A DNA stretch of 64,000 bases from Diphasiastrum complanatum (Eukaryota > Streptophyta > Lycopodiopsida > Lycopodiales > Lycopodiaceae), in NCBI GenBank assembly GCA_029204225.1, contig CM055100.1, positions 45,595,685-45,659,684 of the forward strand, read 5' to 3'. Shown here in pieces: positions 1 through 10,715 of the stretch. A model generated the notes under the pieces. The model was not told where the DNA came from. It did not search any database and worked only from the letters and a program-made list of their open reading frames with translations. The first letter of the stretch is position 1. The number at the start of each line of letters is the position of its first letter. The position numbers and the translations under genes are program-made.

Positions 1-1039
1 GCAGCAGGCCGAAGCTTCATCAACACTGAACAGAGGCCAAGAACACAGCGTGGTACAGTGTACTGTGGGGATTGAGCTTTATGCCCATCCCCAGTTATCT
101 ATAAGAGCTTGATATGATGATGTTATCTATACGAGCATCATGCAGGCCTCAAAACTTTGAAATAATCATCATCACCCTCATGCTTACACTTTCATATAAA
201 GGAGGTGTTTTTCCCTCCCTCGAGATCATGATCATTGATGCAATCCTTCAAACCCAAATTCATGAATGACACAAGGCATCTTCAGCAATGCCACTCACCC
301 TCATGCTCAAAAGTTTAGATAAGGTAGAGAGGTACTATGTTTTGAAAATCTATACTTCTCTTGCATTTTCAAATTGATAGGTAGCCTTTAAACATACATG
401 TCATATGAAAGTTAAAAATACAAAAAACCTTTCAATTTGAAAGGTGTGTATGCATGACCAATGGAAGGGGTCCCCATGCTGAAAAAGGGTTTGTTGGCCC
501 ACAATGAAAAGGGTAGAAGATCTAGTCAAGTCATGACTAGAAAGAATCATTGATTGAGTTATTGACTTGGTGGTCCCCTATATAAATAAATGTGGGTGAC
601 ACTTGGAAAAGAATCCAAGGTTGTTAAGGTTGACCATTATCTATGATCTCCCCATGATACTCAATCCTCATCATGAATGTTTGTCTTTTTCTCCATTCAA
701 GGTACCCACTATTCATATAAGTGGGTGCTTGTAAGTTGTGAATTGTGATGGTTCCACTAAGTACATGAGTGGATGCTTGTAAGTTGTAAATTTTAATTAG
801 CTATTATATTCATTGTAGGATGCAATGATGAGCACAAACCCTTTTAATGCTAGCAAAGTTTGTGACTTATATGGAGAAATTTCAACTATGACTTAGTTCA
901 ATCATCATAACAATGGTAAGTGACGGAAGTGAAATAGACAAAGTCAGTGGCAATGGGAGAAAATTTCCACGATGGAACAACAAACAAGATGAATAAGGAA
1001 CTAAGCATGAGTGAGGGTGTATCACTCTTTACAAAATTT
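1..1039. other. Intergenic, no gene recognised
   Basis: AT-rich spacer. The open frames here are short (60 codons at most) and match nothing I know. I see no LTR terminus, tRNA fold or clear promoter. Confidence 0.5.
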
Positions 1040-1445
1040 GCCGTTTACTTTGACTTTAACAGTTGTATAGTGCTGAACTTAGTCAATAGTCAATTTATGA
1101 ATATTCAAGAGCCGCCTCGACACTGGTGAAGTTGAAACTGTGTTGAAGTTACCCACTATGGCTAGTGATCATCGGTACATGGTCCATTTAGCCTTGAGGT
1201 CAAGGACATAAAATTTTGGGGACGTCAAAGTTTCAGATCTCGAGTGTCGTATGTAGGATTACATTGAGCATGTTACTTTCCATGTCATGAATCTTGATTG
1301 TAATGTTATAATTCTAGACTATGAATGGTTTCATGATAAATATTCAAGAGCTGCCCCAAAACTAGTGAAGTTGAAATTGTGTTGAAGTTTCCCACTACCA
1401 CTTAGCCTTGAGGTCAAGGACATGAAACTCCGGGGACGTCAAAGT
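1040..1445 (+). pseudogene. Possible gypsy protease-region relic, duplicated
   Basis: Two diverged direct copies (about 1100-1232 and 1339-1446) share a block starting AATATTCAAGAG and ending GACGTCAAAGTT. Just before the second copy the plus strand reads LDCNVIILDYEWFHDK, which resembles the 'lDcDVILGyeWLh' stretch at the end of gypsy protease domains. No active-site Asp is visible and there are stops around it. Inference: a decayed gypsy fragment with a local duplication. The match is short, so it could be chance. Confidence 0.3.
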
Positions 1446-2061
1446 TGTCGTAAAACATGGGGATGACTGGTAGCGGAAGCTCGAAGCTTTGAGCGTAGGC
1501 GTGTAGGTTCAGAAACGCAATAGTGGGCAGCAGAAATATTCAAGATGAATCATTCATACAAATTGCGCAAATGAACAATACAGTTGTGAGACAGAAAATT
1601 GCACTCTGATTTAATCAGATAGATACAATTTACATCTGTGCAAATGAAAGGTACTAGAGATGGCGTGAGGCCGTTGTGCCGTATGGAGGAGATCATGGAC
1701 GGTTGTTGTCATTGTCAAGCTAGTTTGCACAGTATAGGACGTGAGCGTGAAGTCCGACATTCGGCTATCAAGGAATCATGGCTTCAGCCTTTTTTTGCAA
1801 AAAATGTGAAAAAGCCGAAGAAGTCGAAAAATGCAACAAAGCTGAAAAATGCGAAAAATGTGCAAACTGTCGGGAAACTTTGGGTATGTCAAGAAAGTTG
1901 ACTTCGGGAAAGTTGATGTCGAGAAAGTCGAAGGAACACTGTCATCGACTTTCCGTGTATCTTTGCAGACTACTGTGCAACAATACGAGTAAAAAATACA
2001 GAAATATGAATGGAAATATATTTACATGGGATTTAGGAGAGTAGAGGAGATAAATCCAACA
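1446..2061 (-). mobile_element. Copia LTR, minus orientation
   Basis: Read on the minus strand the segment starts TGTTGGATTT after a purine tract and ends TTTTACGACA, i.e. TG...CA ends and 616 bp. The last 100 bp are repeated in plus orientation at 2751-2850, where a primer-binding-like site follows, which confirms the 3' boundary. The middle (about 1780-1935) is built of short repeats of the type GCAAAAAATGCGAAAAAGCCGAAG. Related repeats occur at 20595-20680 and in the LTR at 7125. It is the 3' LTR of the minus-strand RT/RNase H relic to its right. Confidence 0.7.
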
Positions 2062-2071
2062 CCCCCCCTTA
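2062..2071 (-). other. Polypurine tract
   Basis: On the minus strand AAGGGGGG directly precedes the LTR start TGTTGG. This is the expected position of the plus-strand primer of an LTR retrotransposon. Confidence 0.65.
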
Positions 2072-2750
2072 ATCTGGATCCATGAATCCCTTGATCTTCA
2101 AACTAAGCAATGCACAAGATCTATTGTGTGCATTAATACTCAATGCTTTGTAAAAACATCTGCAACCATGTCCTATGTCATCGACAGTACGTTAAGCTTA
2201 TCTCTTTGTTGAGAATATTGCCCCTGACATAGTGATACCGAATCTCAATGTGCTTACTCCTAGAGTGAAATCTAGGGTTGGTCGATGAGGCAATGGCACT
2301 CTGATTACCACAAAATATGATTGTCAGGTGTACTGGTTCAGACTAATATCTAACAATAAATTTCTCAACCAAAATGCTTCTTTAAAAGATTGATAAGCAG
2401 CAATGTACTCTACTTTTGTAGAGGAAAGTGCAATACAGTTTTGCTTACGACTGTTCCAAGATATAAGACCGCTGTCGAGGACAAATATTAATCTAAATGT
2501 GGATTTACGAATATCTGCATCAGAATATCCACTCAGCCGATGAAGATTGTTGTTGTCGAATTCTCCATAGTAGATGCACTGGTCCGTAGTATCTCAAATA
2601 TACCTCATGACTCTTATGAGAGCCTTCCAATGGGTGATGCCAAGATTAGCCATGAATTGGCTAAGTGAGCTAACTGCAAAAGAGATATCAGGTCTTATGC
2701 AGACCATTGCATACATGAGAGATCCAAGTATCGATCGATAAGAATACTCT
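2072..2750 (-). pseudogene. pol: Copia RT C-terminus and RNase H relic
   Basis: Translating the minus strand gives copia hallmarks in order: RSILGSLMYAMVCIRPDISF (end of RT), LSGYSDAD (RNase H), then SRKQNCIALSSTKVEYIAAY, which carries the 'S-S-x-E-(A/V)-E-Y' type signature. The frame contains stops (for example after RVMRYI) and at least one frameshift towards the end, so it cannot make enzyme. It abuts the PPT and LTR at 1446-2071 as expected for a 3' end. The upstream part of pol (gag to YVDD) is absent: at 2751 the sequence switches to an oppositely oriented LTR fragment. Confidence 0.75.
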
Positions 2751-2850
2751 CTCATCTTATTTCTGCTGCTAATTGTTTCGCTTCCGATCCTACATGCCTA
2801 CGCTCAAAGCTTCGAGCGTCTGCTGCCAGTCATCCCCACATTTTATGACA
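2751..2850 (+). mobile_element. Copia LTR 3' fragment, plus orientation
   Basis: The last about 100 bp match the reverse complement of 1446-1545 (shared block from CTACGCTCAAAGC to CAGTCATCCCCA) and end TTTTATGACA. It lies opposite in orientation to the internal relic on its left, so the locus is rearranged or two elements are joined. Confidence 0.65.
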
Positions 2851-2865
2851 TGGTATTATCAGAGC
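2851..2865 (+). other. Primer-binding-like site (initiator Met tRNA)
   Basis: TGGTATTATCAGAGC directly follows the LTR end. It is the copia PBS TGGTATCAGAGC with three extra bases, so priming would probably be impaired. Confidence 0.5.
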
Positions 2866-3929
2866 AAGCTTTTTAGTAATCAGTATTTCTACTCCGGATT
2901 ATCAGTCTTGTTTCTACCAAGATGTCTTTCTAGCAAACGCACAACCAACAGTATTCCAACAATTATTGTTTCTATCAATGATCTCATTCAACCAGAATGG
3001 ATCCATCATCAAGTTTCAGGTTTTTCGCAACAGTGGCAAACCGACTTCGTCGACTTATGATCAACCCTAAAAATAGCTGGACAACTAAATATCCCAAGGG
3101 TGGTTACCTACTTTGTACATATACAAAGTTTGGCGTAAATAGCATTCAATGCTTGTAAGATACTTTCAAAGACACTTGTAAATATATATTACTAGTTGAA
3201 TCAAGCTAAACAATCTTGAGAGCATTTGTGGCTTCAACAACATGGAATTGTAGTTGATCACTATTTTTTTACTATTACTTATTCTCGAATTTCAAGATCT
3301 TGAAATTTTAAAAATTGTGATTGGTTTTCTTGCAGTACTTATAGAACATTTTGGTCTTGAAAGATGAGAACTGCTCATGTAGCTTCTTCTTCTTGTTCTT
3401 CTTCAATGTATACAATAAGACAACAATACGATACCAGATGCGATAAGCCGATTACTGATACGCTCAAGCACGCATTGACACTGAGATGCCAACTTATCAG
3501 AGACAGACACTGTAGATGCTTTCATGCATCGATTCTAGATGGATTGTCAGTACAAGATCATAGTTGTTACAAATTGTAGTTAGCTTTTGTGAGCATGCAG
3601 TTTCGCCTGCAATTGTCTTGTGCTCACCTGCATTATTTGACTTGTATTTCATTATAATTAATCTGAATGAATTACTGTCTGGTTCTACATTCAAATTTTG
3701 TCAATATTGCATGCTTTCCGCTTTTTGCTTGACTTTTTGATTGCCTTGTCTGATTGTCTGCTCTTTGCTTCTACAACCACCATGCAATCAAGCTCTTAAC
3801 TTATTATTGTGTTCGCCTACTTAGTTATCAATCGTGCACGCACCGAGGGATTCGTCGGACACGCCTTCGTGCAGAAGTAGGATCGTCCTGATCCGATTAT
3901 TCGACCAGACTTACCTTCAACCTTTTTTG
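2866..3929. other. Leader remnant and unassigned sequence
   Basis: The first part is presumably the untranslated leader behind the PBS. I see no gag homology. A 71-codon frame at 3364-3579 is Ser/Cys/His-rich and unrecognised. No repeat copy elsewhere in the window was noticed. Confidence 0.4.
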
Positions 3930-4288
3930 TCACATAGTCATTTGCTACCAATATATATATCTTCATTTGATATGTCATGTGACAATTTTTATTGGTCCTA
4001 CAAAATCAATATTTCATTTTTCAGATGGAGCAAGGGGTAGAATTGAAGTAAGCGGCCAGTGCACACTCTTAGTAGGCTTACCAGTCCTCTAGCAAGGATT
4101 ACATTTATTGATAAATATCACAACATCTTTGTACGTGATTGGCCACCAGTACTTAGCATCCAAAATCTTAGCCTACAATATTCTTTAGAGCATAATGTCC
4201 TCCAGCATCCTCCGAATGTAAAACTCGAATACGCTTCAAATTTCATCATTTTCTTGTATAGATTAGTCAAATTTTTTTTACTGTATAA
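3930..4288 (-). pseudogene. pol: Gypsy integrase fragment
   Basis: On the minus strand this aligns base by base with the integrase N-terminal region of the element at 47.8-51.9 kb (its 47.97-48.28 kb part): the stretch ending TGCTACCAATATATAT, the TTGGTAGCAAAT neighbourhood, and the GGCCACCAGTACTTAGCAT and CTCCGAATGTAAA blocks are shared. Numerous indels and stops make it non-coding. It belongs to the decayed minus-strand gypsy copy that continues at 4924-7124 and is split by a solo LTR. Confidence 0.65.
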
Positions 4289-4923
4289 ATTAGTATTGAA
4301 AATGCAGCAAAAAGACTAAACCTCTGAAATGATGGAGGAAGCACCTTGAATGGATCCAATTGAGATCCTATAGCAAAAACACCAACCAATTTAGTGTTTC
4401 CTGGCTTCACCTTGGCCTGAACTCCACTTGAAGGCTCAAATTCATGCAATTCCCTTCACACGTGTGAAAGTACAGACTGACACAGGCAAAGTACAATACT
4501 TGAACTTCCAAATCAATCTCACAATCGCAAAGTACTCAACACAGATAGCAAATATTAAGCATGTAGGTCACCAACAACATTGGTAGATTGAAAACCAAAT
4601 TTTTACTCATACTTTGGTGGAGAAACCATCACATTTTTTTACATTAGTAGCTTGGATCTGAGAATTTTAGGGCTTCTCTGTACTTTTCATAACCTAACCC
4701 TAACATCCAACCTAATTGATCATTGGATCCACCCACTGCCCTATCTAAGCATTCTTTGCCCTTCTTTCAAAGGTGCCTTTACAATGTAGGATGTAGAATA
4801 AGACTTTAGAAAAGCATCCTATGCTATTTGGCACGTGTGGCATCTGTTTACATGGCCATCTTGCCAATTGCAATGCATGTGACCAAAATTGGTCCAAACT
4901 AGCTTGTGGATTTTAACAATTAG
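4289..4923 (-). mobile_element. Solo LTR with 5-bp target duplication ATTAG
   Basis: The insert 4294-4918 is flanked by ATTAG at 4289-4293 and 4919-4923. On the minus strand it starts TGTTAAAATCC and ends ...TTTTCAATA, where CAATA would be a mutated CAACA. About 550 bp of it is repeated at 56372-56989 in the same orientation. It carries TTCACACGTGTGAA (palindrome at 4457-4466). No PBS or PPT lies beside it, so it is a solo LTR, sitting inside a gypsy relic between integrase and RNase H remnants. The TA (rather than TG) left end makes the exact boundary less certain. Confidence 0.6.
4457..4466. promoter_or_regulatory. CACACGTGTG palindrome (G-box core)
   Basis: Perfect decamer with CACGTG core inside the solo LTR. 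It is one of nine perfect copies in the window. CACGTG is the classic plant bZIP/bHLH binding core; function here is inferred. Confidence 0.5.
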
Positions 4924-5290
4924 TCCCAGTGCTTCTCTCTCTCTATTGTTGAACAATTCATTTCTGAGCTAGAGAATTGACGCCTTGCATAGTACACATG
5001 ATAATCATTCTTCGAATCATCTTTCTGATTGAGGGTTATCCCAATTGCGAATGCAAAAACATTGACATAAATGTGGAATGTCATCACCTAGTCTAGGGGG
5101 TGTAAGACTGGAGCTTCCATCAATTTTTGTTTCAATTTGTCAAAAGCTTCTTATCTTTCAATTTTCCATACATATTATGCATCCTTCTTCAATAAATGAG
5201 TTAATGGTGAAGCTAGGAATGCATAATCTTTTATAAATTTTATGTAATAACCGACATGTTTGAGAAAACATCGTAATTCTCTCAAGTTAG
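4924..5290 (-). pseudogene. pol: Gypsy RNase H / RT end relic
   Basis: Minus-strand sequence aligned with 48.74-49.09 kb of the better-preserved gypsy element. Shared blocks include CCAAGTGCTTCTC at the left and ATGTAATAACCGACATGTTTGAGAAAACATCG-like sequence at the right, which corresponds to the 'FLGHVGYYRRFI' region. Indels break every frame. The rest of RT, and the protease, are missing between here and the gag/nucleocapsid relic at 5291. Confidence 0.6.
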
Positions 5291-7124
5291 TTAGTTCTCT
5301 CAGATTATTTATGATTTTGACTTTGACGCTATTGACTTCAATTTCTCTTTCAAATATTTCTTTGCATTATGGTCATAATCTGAATCATACTTTTCAACTT
5401 TAGGCTTTGATACGTTTGGTTCCTTCTTCTTTGCATGCCTTTGTTGAGTTTTCTGATTCGTTATATCCTTTGATTTGTTCTGACCAGCTGATTTTCGAGT
5501 CAAAACTTTCTTCACTTCTTCCAAGTCACTTGGCTAACTCGAATCAAATTGTGTCAAGGCTTGGACAACAACATCCTTTTGTGAATTTGTCAATTCCTTC
5601 TCCATTGGTGCTATTGGCGTTTGAACCAATTTGACTAAAATCTTCGGCTTCATCAACTTCGCACACTCTATATTGATATGTCCGTCTCCTCCACAATTTG
5701 AGCATAGAGGCGTATAGCCGACTTGTCTTCTTGATTTTGGACAGTCGGGAGAGTAATGTCCTACCGCTCCGCAATTAAAATAGGTTCTTGACAATCGCTT
5801 TGGTTGTGGATTCTGCATAACATAAATAACTTTCTGCATAGGTGCCAAAGTCTGCATGGGAACAAACCATTTTGGTGCAAATTTTGGCTTCGTCGATTGA
5901 GGATTGTCTTGTAAAAATGAACAAGACTCATCTCCTTCATTTTTGCACAAATATAGTATCTCTCCAAGCGCATTATATTCCACATATGATACTTGATTAT
6001 GTGGACATTCAAGATATGTATATCCTGAAGAGTTACATTTGGTACACCAGAGACTTGCATTGGCTTTAGGCGCTTTCTTTTGTTTACCCTTTACTTCTGA
6101 TATCTACACTTGTAAATCATGCATACAAGAAGTTAGATCTTCATCTCTTTCTTCATTCGTTTATCTGATTTCTACGTTGGTTTAGGAGCTTTAAACTTCT
6201 TTTTTATTTTTTCTTTCTTTATAATTCTGGCATCGTCTGATGTATCGAACTAGAAAAAGTGGATGAATTAGAACTGGAATCAGATTCTAAAGACGAATCA
6301 CTTTTCTCAGTCAAAGAATTATCATTTTTGGAATGTTTCTTCTTTAGCCTCAAAATTCACTTGTATTTTTCTGTCAATCGTGGATGTTTAAATTTTTTTG
6401 GGAAATTTGATAATATCTGATAAGGAGTCCATTAGGCCTTGATGACAGTATTCATCCATCTTCGAAGGTAGAACTGCCAAATACCATTCGATCTGGATTG
6501 CCACAGGGTATTCTCCCACTAGCTTGCCGATAAGTTTTGAGTATATATGCCTAGAGATTCTTTTTCTTTCTTTCGCACAAAAATTAAGTCGAGCAAGCAC
6601 CCATGTTGAATATTTAATCTCTTTGAACTGCTTAAGGAAAGCTTTCTTAAGTTACTCCCAGGTGGTGATCGTAGCTTTGTCCACCTAATTGTACCATATC
6701 CTTGTCTGCTTTCACAGTAGATTAGGAAATATTCGAAGTTTGTTTGTGATTGTTCATTCATTATTGGATATGGCAATGGATTCAAATTGTGACATGTAAC
6801 TATATGCATCATTTAAAGATGTGCATCTGAATTAATCAGATTTAATCTTCAAAATAGAAGTAAATCTTGGTGCAGGAGCCTCCATATCTGGCAATGGAGA
6901 TTCTGGTTCAGGTATATCTAGAGCAGCTATGTCATGAAGATCAAAATTTGGATTGTCATAATTATTATAAAGATATTCAAATAATTTTTTAACGTCCTAA
7001 TATGAACTGATTGATGATCAGCCGCTCTGAATTGCTTCTTAAATTCTCTTAAAAAGTTTTTATGTATCTTTTGATATCACTCCAACCACTCTATCAGCTC
7101 TGGCACTACTTTCTATGTCTGACA
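5291..7124 (-). pseudogene. gag: Gypsy gag/nucleocapsid relic
   Basis: Minus strand, starting with MSD at the Copia insertion point (ATG at 7123-7125) as in the gag at 52768. In order: a capsid-like stretch (YMSQFESIAISNNE, KLRIFPNLL, RIWYN), AIQIEWYLAVLPSKMDEYCHQG, an acidic/Ser region, zinc knuckles CGAVGHYSPDC and CSNCGGDGHINIEC around 5680-5790, and a Lys-rich DYD-containing stretch at 5309-5524. The same order and motifs are seen in the element at 47.8-52.8 kb. Several stops and frameshifts interrupt it. A copia element has landed exactly at the gag start. Confidence 0.7.
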
Positions 7125-7439
7125 TGTTGGAAATTAAGCCCACAGTTGTCTCCTTGGCAAATGACAATTCCTATTTCATGATTCTTCTTGCAGGTTTATT
7201 GATCGTTAATCTAGGGCCAGGTGAAACCATCTTTGGTTCTGTGTCTGCTCATCTGATACCTGTAGGAATCACAACTTAGATAGCCGATTTACTTGAAGGG
7301 TCTACAACGGTTCAGGCTAATCTCCAGCAAAGGGTAACCAATCCTACCATAATTTCAAGTTCAGATGTTAAGTTCAACAATTTGAAGTCATTGAAGACTT
7401 GGCCATCTTCAAGGACTTCCACGAATTAACATCTAGAAC

Positions 7440-7780
7440 GAGTCTGCAGAATTAGACTAAGTGTCGCGACAGTCTGCAAAAATAATCTAAGTGTCGCGAC
7501 AATCTGCAAAAATGAACCAAGATTTCCACAGTGTCGGCTTTTTTGCAAAATCGCGAAGAGAGTGAAAATTGTACTTTCAAGAGTCGAACTATTTTAGGGC
7601 ACCTTCGGCTTTTTCACAAAATTCCGAAGAGAGAGAAAATGCCGAAGGTCATCTATTTTTCAACGAGGAACGTTTCCAGCCACTTCTCGAAATTTGTGAA
7701 GTGAGAGAAAACCACTTCCCGAAATTTGTGAAGTGAGCGAAAACCACTTCACGTAAAATGCGAAGTGAGAGAATTTGCGA
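7440..7780 (+). repeat. Hairpin-forming minisatellite inside the LTR
   Basis: Two groups of diverged short repeats: AGTGTCGCGACA-(G/A)TCTGCAAAAAT units at 7450-7515, and units of roughly 33 bp such as CCACTTCCCGAAATTTGTGA followed by AGTGAG (7677-7775). Each latter unit pairs CACTTC with GAAGTG, and CTTCGG with CCGAAG in the neighbouring units, so each copy can fold as a small stem-loop. Confidence 0.65.
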
Positions 7781-7920
7781 CGCCCTCGTCCGCGTCAGCA
7801 TTCCTAATTCGTTGACAGTATATACTCTGTACAGTTGACACAAAAGCCATATACTTCCAAGTACAACGACTTACCTAATTAGGTGACAAACATTCAATGT
7901 AGTTAATACACAGATGAAAT

Positions 7921-7932
7921 CTATAAATAGAT
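7921..7932 (+). promoter_or_regulatory. LTR TATA box candidate
   Basis: CTATAAATAGAT lies about 600 bp before the LTR end, a plausible U3/R position. Assignment is by motif only. Confidence 0.4.
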
Positions 7933-8523
7933 CATCCAAGCATAGATTATTGGATGCTCCGTCCATGAGAAGAATGATTTCGAGCCTCCTAGTTACGCCG
8001 CCATTTTGGTTGTAATTGCTATTTTATTGTGCTTCAATGTAATATAGCAGCAACATGCTTTTCTATCTATGTATAACGTAGATGAATGCTTGTTGTGATT
8101 GAATGCACTTTATCGTTGTTTGATCGTGCTTGTTTACTCACTCTGATCAGAACATGGACGTCTACAACTCCTTCGCTTCTGATCAGACGATGGCTGTCTT
8201 TGACGTCTAAGAAACTCGTGATATCATACTCCTCTTTCTATCTATTTCAAAACTAAACTTCATATTGAATCTGATTTTCAGTAATAACACACACAAACCA
8301 TTTCTAATCTCTTCGGTGAACTGTACTCTCATTTTTGTGAGTATGAATTAACTTATAAGATCCTGTTGGCAATTAGAACAGTCAAAGTTGTGATTATACT
8401 TAGTTTAAGCTTTCTATTAGACTGCTTTTGCATCTAGCAGCTGATTGTAATAGGAGAGCTGTTTTGCAATATTCTTGCTCTCTTCTCCGTTCGCGTTCTT
8501 TGCACTCCCTTGCCCCATCAGAT

Positions 8524-8535
8524 TGGTATCAGAGT
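8524..8535 (+). other. Primer-binding site, initiator Met tRNA type
   Basis: TGGTATCAGAGT, three bases after the LTR CA end. This is the standard copia PBS and fixes the element's orientation. Confidence 0.85.
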
Positions 8536-8588
8536 GTAGTCCAAATAAACCAAGAGATTAAGTTTGTTCTATTTGTATTATTGTTATC

Positions 8589-9400
8589 ATGTCTCATCTT
8601 GGTAGCTCTTCATCTTCATCATACAATGAAACTAGAGTCATTGACAAATTCAATGGTTCTAAATTCTACATCTGGAAGTTAAAACTCCGAATGATGTTGA
8701 TAAATAGAGATCTTTGGAATGTAGTAGAAGGTGTAGACCTGAAACTGGAAGATGGTGATCACGCAAAGGCATGGAAGATCTAAGATCAAAAGGCCTTAGC
8801 ATGTATCACACTCAATCTGGCTGACTCCCAAATATCCCATGTTACCACATGCCAAACCTCTAAGGATGCATTAGATTTGTTATCAAATCTCTATGAGACT
8901 CATGATGTAACTACTAGATTACATCTTAGAAGGAAGTTCTTTACTCTTAGCATGTTTGATTCTACTGCCATCTCTTCCCACATCAACAACTTCAAGTCCC
9001 TATTGGATCAGTTATCAGCTATAGGATTTTCTATTCAAGATGATGATGCCGCTATGACTTTGCTTTCTTCTCTTCCAAAGTCGTATGAACACTTTGTGGT
9101 GATGATCTCCACACAACCCGACCTCACTCTTCAAAGGTGATTGGTCATCTTCTTCAAGAAGAAATGCGGAGAAAGACTAGTAGCCTGTCCATCAAAGACA
9201 AATCCATGGCTCTATACACCAAGAAGAAAGATTATTCCAAGGGTAAGAATCAAGTGCAGCAACAACAGCAGAAGCCTCACACTCAAACTGAACATGGTGG
9301 ATCGTGCAAGAAGCTCTTCTGCAAATATTGCAAGAGAGCTAATCATGACATCAAGGAGTGTCGTATCCAGATCTACAATGAGACAAAGAAGCAACAACAG
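8589..9400 (+). pseudogene. gag: Copia gag, broken
   Basis: Start MSHLGSSSSSSYNET. The first block (VIDKFNGSKFYIWKLKLRMML...VVEG) is the classic copia Gag N-terminus ('F.G.NY..W...m...L'). An in-frame TAA at about 8781 interrupts it; the frame resumes with the UBN2-type core (LLSNLYETHDVTTRLHLRRK; LLDQLSAIGFSIQDDDAAMTLLSSLPKSYEHFV). A frameshift near 9137 leads into LLQEEMRRK and one zinc knuckle, CKYCKRANHDIKEC, followed by a TAG at 9401. The start was chosen because it lies just behind the leader and precedes the conserved W. A related gag piece is at 30655-30793. Confidence 0.8.
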
Positions 9401-10325
9401 TAGCAGCCAGACTCCAACACGGCGGATTTCAAGGAGCAAGATACACATTTGTTAATGGCTTACAACAACAACATCGAAGACTGTGATAGCTGGTACCTGG
9501 ACATCGGCGCTACCCAGCACATGACCTCTCAAAAGAAATGGTTTACCAAGTATACAGCTTATAGCAGAGATCAATTCATCTACCTCGGAGATTCTAGCAC
9601 CATATGCATGGAAGGCAAAGGAGCAGTAAAGGTCACCTTCAACAACGATTTATCTATTTGTGTTTCTAACGTCCTTCATGTTCCTCAATTATCAAAGAAC
9701 GTGTTATCAGTCTCTAAGATAACTAATGAGGGCTACATTGTTACTTTCTCATCTGAGCAGTGTACAATACTCGAGGAAGATACTACTTTGACTACATGCA
9801 CTAGAGTTGGAAATCTTTACGTACTCTCTAATTCAGTTGCATTCGCTAGTATCTCTAATGAAAATGTAAATGACAGTGCTGTTCTGTGGCATAGTCGATT
9901 TGGACACGTGAATACAAGATCACTTTCTTATATGCGTTGTAATAATTTAGTTGATGGATTGAATTTCCCGTCTTCATTGGATAGGAAATCTTTCTTTTGT
10001 GAATCATATATCATATGGGAAGCACTCTAGAAGCAAGTTTCCAAAATCACATTCCATCAAAACAAAGCATGTAGTGGTTCTTGTACATAGCAATCTTTGT
10101 GGTCCAATGCCAACTCCATCCTTAGGAGATACAATCTATTTTATCACTTTCATAGATGATTATTCTAGATGGTCTACAGTCATGTTCATTAAGCACAAAT
10201 CTGAAGCCTTTGAATGCTTCAAGAGATTCAAGGCTATGGCAAAGACACAAATATCTACAAAAGTGAAGGCACTCCGAACTGATGGTGGTGGCGAATACAT
10301 CTCTAACCAGAACCGTGACCTTAAG
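9401..10325 (+). pseudogene. pol: Copia protease-integrase, truncated
   Basis: Continues the shifted gag frame. Protease motif is WYLDIGATQHMT: the catalytic Asp is there but the usual D-S/T-G reads D-I-G. The pre-integrase zinc finger has LWHSRFGHVN, but its CxxC half is lost in a frameshift around 9990. Integrase core follows: VHSNLCGPM (the first catalytic D is N), FITFIDDYSRW and LRTDGGGEY (second D retained). The reading then jumps from ISNQ to the PPT, so the rest of IN, RT and RNase H are deleted. Non-autonomous and inactive. Confidence 0.8.
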
Positions 10326-10331
10326 GGGGAG
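10321..10331 (+). other. Polypurine tract
   Basis: AAGGGGGAG immediately precedes the 3' LTR start TGTTGGAAATTAAGCC. Confidence 0.75.
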
Positions 10332-10588
10332 TGTTGGAAATTAAGCCCACAGTTGTCTCTTGGTGAATGACAATTCCTATTTCATGATTCTTCCTGCATG
10401 CTTATTGATCGTTAATCTAGGGTCAGGTGAAACCATCTTTGGTTCTGTGTCTGCACATCTGATACCTACAAGAATCACAACTTAGATAGCCAATTTACTT
10501 GAAGAACGTCTACAACGGTTTAGGCTGATCTCCAGCAAAGGTTGACCAATCCTATCATAATTTCAAGTTCAGATGTTAAGTTCAACAG
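10332..10588 (+). mobile_element. Truncated 3' LTR of the copia element
   Basis: 257 bp closely matching 7125-7384 (both begin TGTTGGAAATTAAGCC and share GATGTTAAGTTCAACA at the break). It ends abruptly where a minus-strand gypsy fragment begins, so a later insertion or recombination removed about 1.1 kb of LTR. Confidence 0.8.
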
Positions 10589-10715
10589 TTGACACATATA
10601 GCCTGTTGTACAATCCACTGTTGCAAGAGCTTGATTCCAATTAAAGGTATCTATTTGAGAGTCATAATGAACTCCCAAAGTTTCTACTATGGATGAATTT
10701 TCTAGTTCACCTTAG
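10589..10715 (-). pseudogene. pol: Gypsy polyprotein fragment
   Basis: Minus-strand segment homologous to 34027-34130 of the gypsy element at 33-37 kb: shared blocks include GTACAATC, GTTGCAAGAGCTT and TAATGAACTCCCAAA. In that element this is the linker just after the protease. Too short to encode a domain. Confidence 0.6.

Larger units (their letters stand above)
7125..8520 (+). mobile_element. Copia 5' LTR, 1396 bp
   Basis: Starts TGTTGGAAATTAAGCC and ends TTGCCCCATCA, followed after three bases by a perfect PBS. The first 257 bp are repeated at 10332-10588 as a truncated 3' LTR, and the last about 415 bp recur in reverse complement at 25209-25625. It contains repeated hairpin-forming units at 7440-7780 and a TATA-like CTATAAATAG near 7921. 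No CACACGTGTG is present. The left flank is the gag start of a gypsy relic, so the insertion postdates that element. Confidence 0.85.

Noticed and set aside
1638-2044. Cys/Lys-rich short frames as small zinc proteins
   Set aside because: They come from the repeated GAAAAATGCGAAAAATG units of an LTR, not from a gene.
7677-7775. CRISPR-like array
   Set aside because: Repeats are contiguous and diverged, without unique spacers, inside a plant LTR.
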